A DNA stretch of 64,000 nucleotides from Magnetococcus sp. PR-3 (GTDB lineage Bacteria; Pseudomonadota; Magnetococcia; Magnetococcales; Magnetococcaceae). Positions 59,684 to 64,000 of the stretch are shown here, piece after piece. The notes under the pieces were generated by a model. The model was not told where the DNA came from and did no database searches. It was given only the letters and a program-made list of their open reading frames with translations. Each line of letters begins with the position of its first letter. Positions within the stretch are counted from its first letter, which is position 1. Location: contig NZ_JBAHUQ010000021.1 in the NCBI RefSeq assembly GCF_036689865.1, positions 45,327-109,326 of the forward strand, written 5' to 3'. A program made the position numbers and the translations under genes.

Positions 59684-62600
59684 ATGAGCGAACAGACTGG
59701 GCAGAACGATATGGCTAACAACGAAGGTGAAATCCTTCTAGCTCAAGCTAATACACTTAACCCAGGTTCTACTGCTGGCAATTCGCCTGGGCAGCAGGGC
59801 AGCGCAGGGCAGAGTAGTGGAGTCCCTAACCCTGACGGAGCGGTGCAGCCAGGACAGCCAGGACAGCCAGGCGGAAACCAGCCAGGTAACCAAGGGCAAG
59901 GCCAAGGGGAGGGGAGTACTAACCCCAATGCCCTAGGTGCAAATGCACAGGGTAATGCGCTTGGCAAAGGTAAAAAGAAAACTGATGATGATGATGATGA
60001 CCAGAACCTTCTTGGTGAAGGCGAAGGTGATGGCACAGGTGATGGAACCGGTGATGGTACTGTGGCTGGCCCCTCCACAGGTACTGATACAACGACCGGT
60101 ACAGTAGCTGGCGAAGGTGCAGGCGACGACGGCACAGGTGATGATGCAGGCGACGACGGCACAGGTGATGACACACAAGGTGCTGGCGATGGCGGTGCTG
60201 GCGATGGCGGAGCTGGAGACGGCGGAGCTGGAGACGGCGGAGCTGGAGACGGCGGAGCTGGCGATGGCGGAGCTGGTGATGGCGGTGCTGGCGATGGCGG
60301 TGCTGGAGACGGCGGAGCTGGAGACGGCGGTGCTGGCGATGGCGGAGCTGGAGACGGCGGTGCTGGCGATGGCGGAGCTGGAGACGGCGGAGCTGGTGAA
60401 GTCCAGGGTGCTGGAGACGGCGGCACGGGAGAAAGCCAAGGTGCTGTTGATGATGCCGCTGGAGCAGCTGATGGTACGGATGCAGGTGCCGATACCGATG
60501 CAGGTGCCGATACCGATGATGCCGACGAAGATGACGCTGCCGACGAAGATGATGCTGCAGATGAAGATGATGCTGCAGGCACAGATGATATGGCAGATCT
60601 CAGCGATGTCTCTTCAGCTGGTGATACGGGCAGTACGGAAGGCTCCGGTAGTTTGGTTGAAGAGCAGGGTGACCAACCCAGTGAACTGGATGTTGTTTCC
60701 AGTGAAGCTGAAGATGCCGCTGCACTTGCAGATACGGGTGAAGAGGAAGAAGAAGAGCCAGCTGAAGAGGAAGAAGAAGACGATCCTCTTCCAACCACGC
60801 TTGATGTCTCCTCAAGTGGTGATCTGGCTGATATCGTTATCCCAAGCTATATCGACTATTTGAACCTTGCTGTGGGTGTTACGCTTACCACCAGCTATAC
60901 CACGCTCAATACATCTGGTTTAATCGGCTTTACAGGCACATCTGATGTCACAGTAGCAACCAACACCGTAGATACAACAACCGGTGCTAAGGTTGTACTG
61001 ACAGATACCGCCACAAACCTAAATGCCATTACAGATACTGAGTTACGTCAATGGGCGACCAATGGTGTTAATGCCATTGAAGTAACCGATGGTACTTTTG
61101 CCATTGATGAATACACCGCTGAGCTCTTTTTGCTGACGGTCTCAGGAACGGGTGCCGTTAGCATTTCTGATTCTTCTGATCCAGATAGCGCCACCTCCAC
61201 ACTCTATGGCACATCCGGTGACGATACCATCTCGGGTGATGCCGATGCCGATACCATCTATGGCCAAGCTGGTACGGATGTCCTCTCCGGTAATGCTGGT
61301 GCCGACATTATCTATGGTGGTGCAGGCAACGATACCATCAATGGTGGTGCAGGCAACGATACCATCTACGCGGGTGATGGCGTTGATATCCTCTATGGTG
61401 GTGATGGGGATGATACCTTTACGTTTTACACAGGTGATGTAGAAGCGGGTGAGGCAACCATTATTTATGGTGGTGATGCCAGCACAGACACCAGCACCAC
61501 AGATACCATCTATATTGCCAGCAACAGTGTTGACTTCACTGGTGCGACGATCTCCGGTATTGAATACTTTAAAATTGAAGCTTCCCAGACGCTCATCATT
61601 GATAGTGATGAGATTGCTGGTGACAGCATTCAGATCCAAGATGGTGATTCTGGTACCGGAACACTGCAAATTGTTCTGCAAACAGATGGTGATGATAGCT
61701 CAAACCTTTCCAACATCACCCTGTTTACCGGCGGAAGCACAACCATCCAGTTCAGCGTAACCGCTAAAACGGATATCACAGGTTTGTCCCTGGATAGCAC
61801 AAACAATGCTTATACCCTGACAAGCAGTGGTAGTGGCCAGTTGTTGCTGACCGATGATCAAGCCACCCAGTTTAGCAGCCTGACTTCTGATACAACCATT
61901 TATGGTATCAAAGATAGTGTTGCGACGATCACGTCGAACTCCAATAGTTTTGTTGCGGGTTCTGCAGATGTCAGCGTGACAGATGTGGTCACCATGGCTC
62001 AGCTCTCCGCCATTGACCAAATGACGACAGGTACCATTACCTATGGTACAGGTATCAAAGATACAGCCTCAGCTTTAGTCGCTAATACCAATAGCTATGT
62101 ATCTGGTTCGTATGATGTATCGGTTACGGATGCGGGTACGGTTGCTGAACTTTCAGCCATTGATGCAGACACCACAGGTACGGTGACCTACGGTTTAGGT
62201 GTGAAGGATCAGGCCTCTGCTCTGGCTGCGAACACCAACAGCTATGTGACGGGTTCATATGATGTTTCAGTCACGGATGCGGGTACGGTCGCAGAACTCT
62301 CCGCCATTGATATAGACACGACAGGCACTGTGACTTATGGCCTTGGTGTGAAGGACCAGGCTTCAGCCCTGGCCGCCAACACCAATAGCTATGTGACCGG
62401 CTCTTATGATGTCTCCGTCACGGATAACGCTTCTATTGCTCAGCTCTCTACAATTGACGCTGCAACTTCAGGTACCGTGACCTATGGTGCTGGGGTTGAG
62501 GACAATATTGCGGCCGTGTTGGCCAACACCAACAGCTATGTCACAGGTAGTTACGACGTATCTATCACCGATGTTGTGACGATGGCAAACTTGTCAGCTG

Positions 62601-64000
62601 TTGATCAGATGACAAGTGGTACGGTGACCTATGGTGTTGGTGTAAAGGATAATGTTTCTGCCCTTACCGCGAATACCAATAGCTATGTGACGGGTTCTTA
62701 CGATGTGTCGGTGACAGATCTGGTCACGGTCGCTCAACTATCCTCAATTGACTCGGCTACTTCCGGTACCATCACCTACGGTACGGGTTTAAAAGATTCA
62801 GCTTCAGCTTTGGTTTCAAACACCAATAGCTACCTGACCGGTGCTATTGATGTGACCGTTTCCGATATGGCAACGCTAGCTGAGATGTCCGCGATTGATG
62901 CCGCTACCACCGGTAGTGTGACCTTTACCAAAATTGCTGATTCAGCATCAAATCTGGTAGCAAATGTCTATAGTTATATCAGTGGTGCCGTTGATGTATC
63001 GGTCACGGATACAGCGACTGTTGCCCAGCTTTCAGCCATTGATAGTTATACAACAGGTACCGTGACATACGGTGCAGGTCTCAAAGATCAAGCTTCAGCA
63101 CTGGCGAGCAATACCAATAGCTATGTGACCGGTTCTTATGATGTATCGGTTACGGATGCCGGTACAGTTGCAGAACTCTCCGCAATCGATACGGCTACGC
63201 TAGGTACGGTAACTTATGGTGTAGGTGTGAAGGATCAGGCCTCGGCACTGGCCGCCAACACCAACAGTTATGTGACGGGTTCATATGATGTGTCAGTAAC
63301 CGATGCAGGTACGGTTGCAGAACTCTCATCCGTTGATGTCGCCACGACAGGAACCGTGACTTACGGGCTAGGCGTTAAGGATCAAGCCTCAGCCCTAGCA
63401 GCCAATACCAACAGCTATGTGACCGGCTCTTATGATGTATCGGTTACCGATGCAGGTACGGTTGCCGAGCTCTCTGCTGTCGAAACAGCCACCAGTGGTA
63501 CCGTAACCTACGGTCTGGGTCTGAAAGATCAAGCCTCAGCACTGGCTGCGAACACCAACAGCTATGTAACGGGCTCTTACGATATCTCTGTGACAGATGC
63601 GGGTACGGTTGCAGAGCTCTCCGCTATTGAGACGGCCACCAGCGGGACGGTGACTTACGGTCTGGGTGTTAAAGACCAGGCCTCAGCTCTGGCGGCTAAC
63701 ACCAACAGCTATGTGACCGGTGCTTACGACATCTCGGTTACCGATGCCGGTACGGTTGCAGAACTCTCTGCCATTGAGACCGCGACGAGCGGTACGGTCA
63801 CTTACGGCCTGGGTCTGAAAGATCAGGCCTCAGCTCTGGCCGCGAACACCAACAGCTACGTAACCGGCTCTTATGATGTATCGGTCACGGATGCGGGTAC
63901 GGTTGCAGAACTTTCCGCCATTGACGTAGATACCACAGGCACTGTGACCTACGGCATGGGCCTGAAAGATCAAGCCTCAGCCCTGGCTGCGAATACCAAT
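59684..64000 (+). CDS. Giant acidic RTX-type surface/secreted protein (3' end outside window)
   Basis: Open from the ATG at 59684 to the window end: at least 1439 residues with no stop. No Sec signal peptide. Order: Gln/Gly/Pro/Asn-rich start (1-110), poly-Asp (DDDDDD about 106), fourteen GAGDG pentapeptides (166-235), an acidic Asp/Glu/Ala spacer (about 265-370), a beta-type domain, RTX calcium-binding nonapeptides at 61202-61427 ([27 protein letters not shown]), another beta domain, then 49-residue tandem repeats from 61946. Lack of a Sec signal plus RTX repeats and an upstream TolC gene indicate type I secretion, whose C-terminal signal would lie beyond the window. Probably a calcium-stabilised adhesin or surface layer component. 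Confidence 0.9.
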   Translation, partial: MSEQTGQNDMANNEGEILLAQANTLNPGSTAGNSPGQQGSAGQSSGVPNPDGAVQPGQPGQPGGNQPGNQGQGQGEGSTNPNALGANAQGNALGKGKKKTDDDDDDQNLLGEGEGDGTGDGTGDGTVAGPSTGTDTTTGTVAGEGAGDDGTGDDAGDDGTGDDTQGAGDGGAGDGGAGDGGAGDGGAGDGGAGDGGAGDGGAGDGGAGDGGAGDGGAGDGGAGDGGAGDGGAGDGGAGEVQGAGDGGTGESQGAVDDAAGAADGTDAGADTDAGADTDDADEDDAADEDDAADEDDAAGTDDMADLSDVSSAGDTGSTEGSGSLVEEQGDQPSELDVVSSEAEDAAALADTGEEEEEEPAEEEEEDDPLPTTLDVSSSGDLADIVIPSYIDYLNLAVGVTLTTSYTTLNTSGLIGFTGTSDVTVATNTVDTTTGAKVVLTDTATNLNAITDTELRQWATNGVNAIEVTDGTFAIDEYTAELFLLTVSGTGAVSISDSSDPDSATSTLYGTSGDDTISGDADADTIYGQAGTDVLSGNAGADIIYGGAGNDTINGGAGNDTIYAGDGVDILYGGDGDDTFTFYTGDVEAGEATIIYGGDASTDTSTTDTIYIASNSVDFTGATISGIEYFKIEASQTLIIDSDEIAGDSIQIQDGDSGTGTLQIVLQTDGDDSSNLSNITLFTGGSTTIQFSVTAKTDITGLSLDSTNNAYTLTSSGSGQLLLTDDQATQFSSLTSDTTIYGIKDSVATITSNSNSFVAGSADVSVTDVVTMAQLSAIDQMTTGTITYGTGIKDTASALVANTNSYVSGSYDVSVTDAGTVAELSAIDADTTGTVTYGLGVKDQASALAANTNSYVTGSYDVSVTDAGTVAELSAIDIDTTGTVTYGLGVKDQASALAANTNSYVTGSYDVSVTDNASIAQLSTIDAATSGTVTYGAGVEDNIAAVLANTNSYVTGSYDVSITDVVTMANLSAVDQMTSGTVTYGVGVKDNVSALTANTNSYVTGSYDVSVTDLVTVAQLSSIDSATSGTITYGTGLKDSASALVSNTNSYLTGAIDVTVSDMATLAEMSAIDAATTGSVTFTKIADSASNLVANVYSYISGAVDVSVTDTATVAQLSAIDSYTTGTVTYGAGLKDQASALASNTNSYVTGSYDVSVTDAGTVAELSAIDTATLGTVTYGVGVKDQASALAANTNSYVTGSYDVSVTDAGTVAELSSVDVATTGTVTYGLGVKDQASALAANTNSYVTGSYDVSVTDAGTVAELSAVETATSGTVTYGLGLKDQASALAANTNSYVTGSYDISVTDAGTVAELSAIETATSGTVTYGLGVKDQASALAANTNSYVTGAYDISVTDAGTVAELSAIETATSGTVTYGLGLKDQASALAANTNSYVTGSYDVSVTDAGTVAELSAIDVDTTGTVTYGMGLKDQASALAANTN
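60179..60388 (+). repeat. 15-bp minisatellite encoding 14 GAGDG pentapeptides
   Basis: Fourteen exact amino-acid copies of Gly-Ala-Gly-Asp-Gly, each 15 bases, varying only at third positions (GGT/GGA GCT GGC/GGA/GGT GAT/GAC GGC). Codon changes recur in blocks, as expected from unequal exchange or slippage. The antisense strand reads as an artefactual Pro/Ala/Ser open frame. Confidence 0.97.
61202..61427 (+). repeat. RTX nonapeptide calcium-binding repeats
   Basis: About eight consecutive GGxGxDxUx-like units, including [18 protein letters not shown] and YGGDGDDTF; the first units are degenerate ([18 protein letters not shown]). They would form a parallel beta-roll binding calcium outside the cell. 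Confidence 0.92.
61946..64000 (+). repeat. 147-bp (49-residue) tandem repeats, 14 units visible
   Basis: Units begin with [20 protein letters not shown] and end ASALAANTN. Starts fall at 61946, 62093, 62240, 62387, 62534, 62681, 62828, 62972, 63119, 63266, 63413, 63560, 63707 and 63854; spacing is 147 except unit 7, which is 144. Unit 14 ends exactly at the window edge, so the array continues. Units 9-14 are more alike than units 1-8. Confidence 0.97.

Noticed and set aside
59743..60798. A 351-codon antisense open frame rich in Ser/Pro/Ala, and two overlapping plus-strand frames of Glu/Ala/Met repeats at 60117-60863
   Set aside because: They are mirrors of the GAGDG minisatellite and acidic codons of the RTX gene; repeat composition removes stop codons in several frames. 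No ribosome sites.
61946..64000. CRISPR-like regular repetition
   Set aside because: The period is 147 bases, the whole unit is repeated without unique spacers, and it stays in one coding frame.

Overview
The window looks like chromosome from a marine, respiratory, sulfur-oxidising, flagellated Gram-negative proteobacterium. The combination of polar-flagellum number genes, SoxYZ plus flavocytochrome c sulfide dehydrogenase, an octahaem HAO-like cytochrome, many hybrid kinases and a very large repetitive RTX-type protein fits the magnetotactic Magnetococcus lineage. That assignment is my inference from gene content; no rRNA gene is present to confirm it. No tRNA, rRNA, CRISPR array, insertion sequence or prophage was seen.

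Layout. 1-5.0 kb (+): flagellar block with flhF (cut by the window start), flhG, fliA, a DUF2802-like membrane protein, a FliK-like hook-length protein and an FlhB C-domain protein. 5.0-7.4 kb (-): a small methyltransferase and a solitary octahaem cytochrome. 7.4-8.7 kb: gene-poor, with a Fur-box-like site and a possible gene remnant. 8.7-11.2 kb (-): two-PDZ protein, sfsA, map. 11.5-20.6 kb (+): housekeeping run carA-carB, greA, rlmE, guaB, guaA, each set off by clear terminators, then a hexapeptide acyltransferase. 21.5-29.4 kb: signalling region, mostly on the minus strand, with a 27-residue membrane microprotein, a STAS protein, a diguanylate cyclase and a histidine kinase that both carry a periplasmic c-haem motif, an NtrC-type regulator lacking GAFTGA, and a broken cytochrome P460-like lipoprotein gene. 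29.6-31.5 kb: rdgB and two Nudix genes. 31.6-36.6 kb (-): two cell-envelope proteins with related C-terminal domains (one an L,D-transpeptidase), a lipoprotein and mlaA; mlaC is divergent at 37 kb.

37.8-50.1 kb (-): two copies of the same arrangement, a periplasmic solute-binding protein gene immediately upstream of a hybrid histidine kinase and without transporter genes. They flank a MarR-adaptor-RND efflux operon that has a near-ideal palindromic operator. 50.3-54.2 kb (-): sulfur oxidation genes soxY-soxZ and DUF302-fccA-fccB. 54.7-57.5 kb: rlmN, ndk and a secreted protein of unknown role. 58.0-64.0 kb (+): a TolC-family outer-membrane channel followed by a huge acidic RTX-type protein (over 1439 residues, running off the window) built from a Gly-rich pentapeptide minisatellite, an acidic spacer, calcium-binding nonapeptides and at least fourteen 49-residue tandem repeats.

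How the genes work together: reduced sulfur is oxidised in the periplasm by Sox/Fcc proteins feeding c-type cytochromes; the c-haem sensors could report periplasmic redox state or a gaseous ligand to c-di-GMP and transcription; the solute-binding-protein/kinase pairs sense periplasmic solutes; TolC plus the RTX protein probably form a type I secreted surface layer or adhesin.
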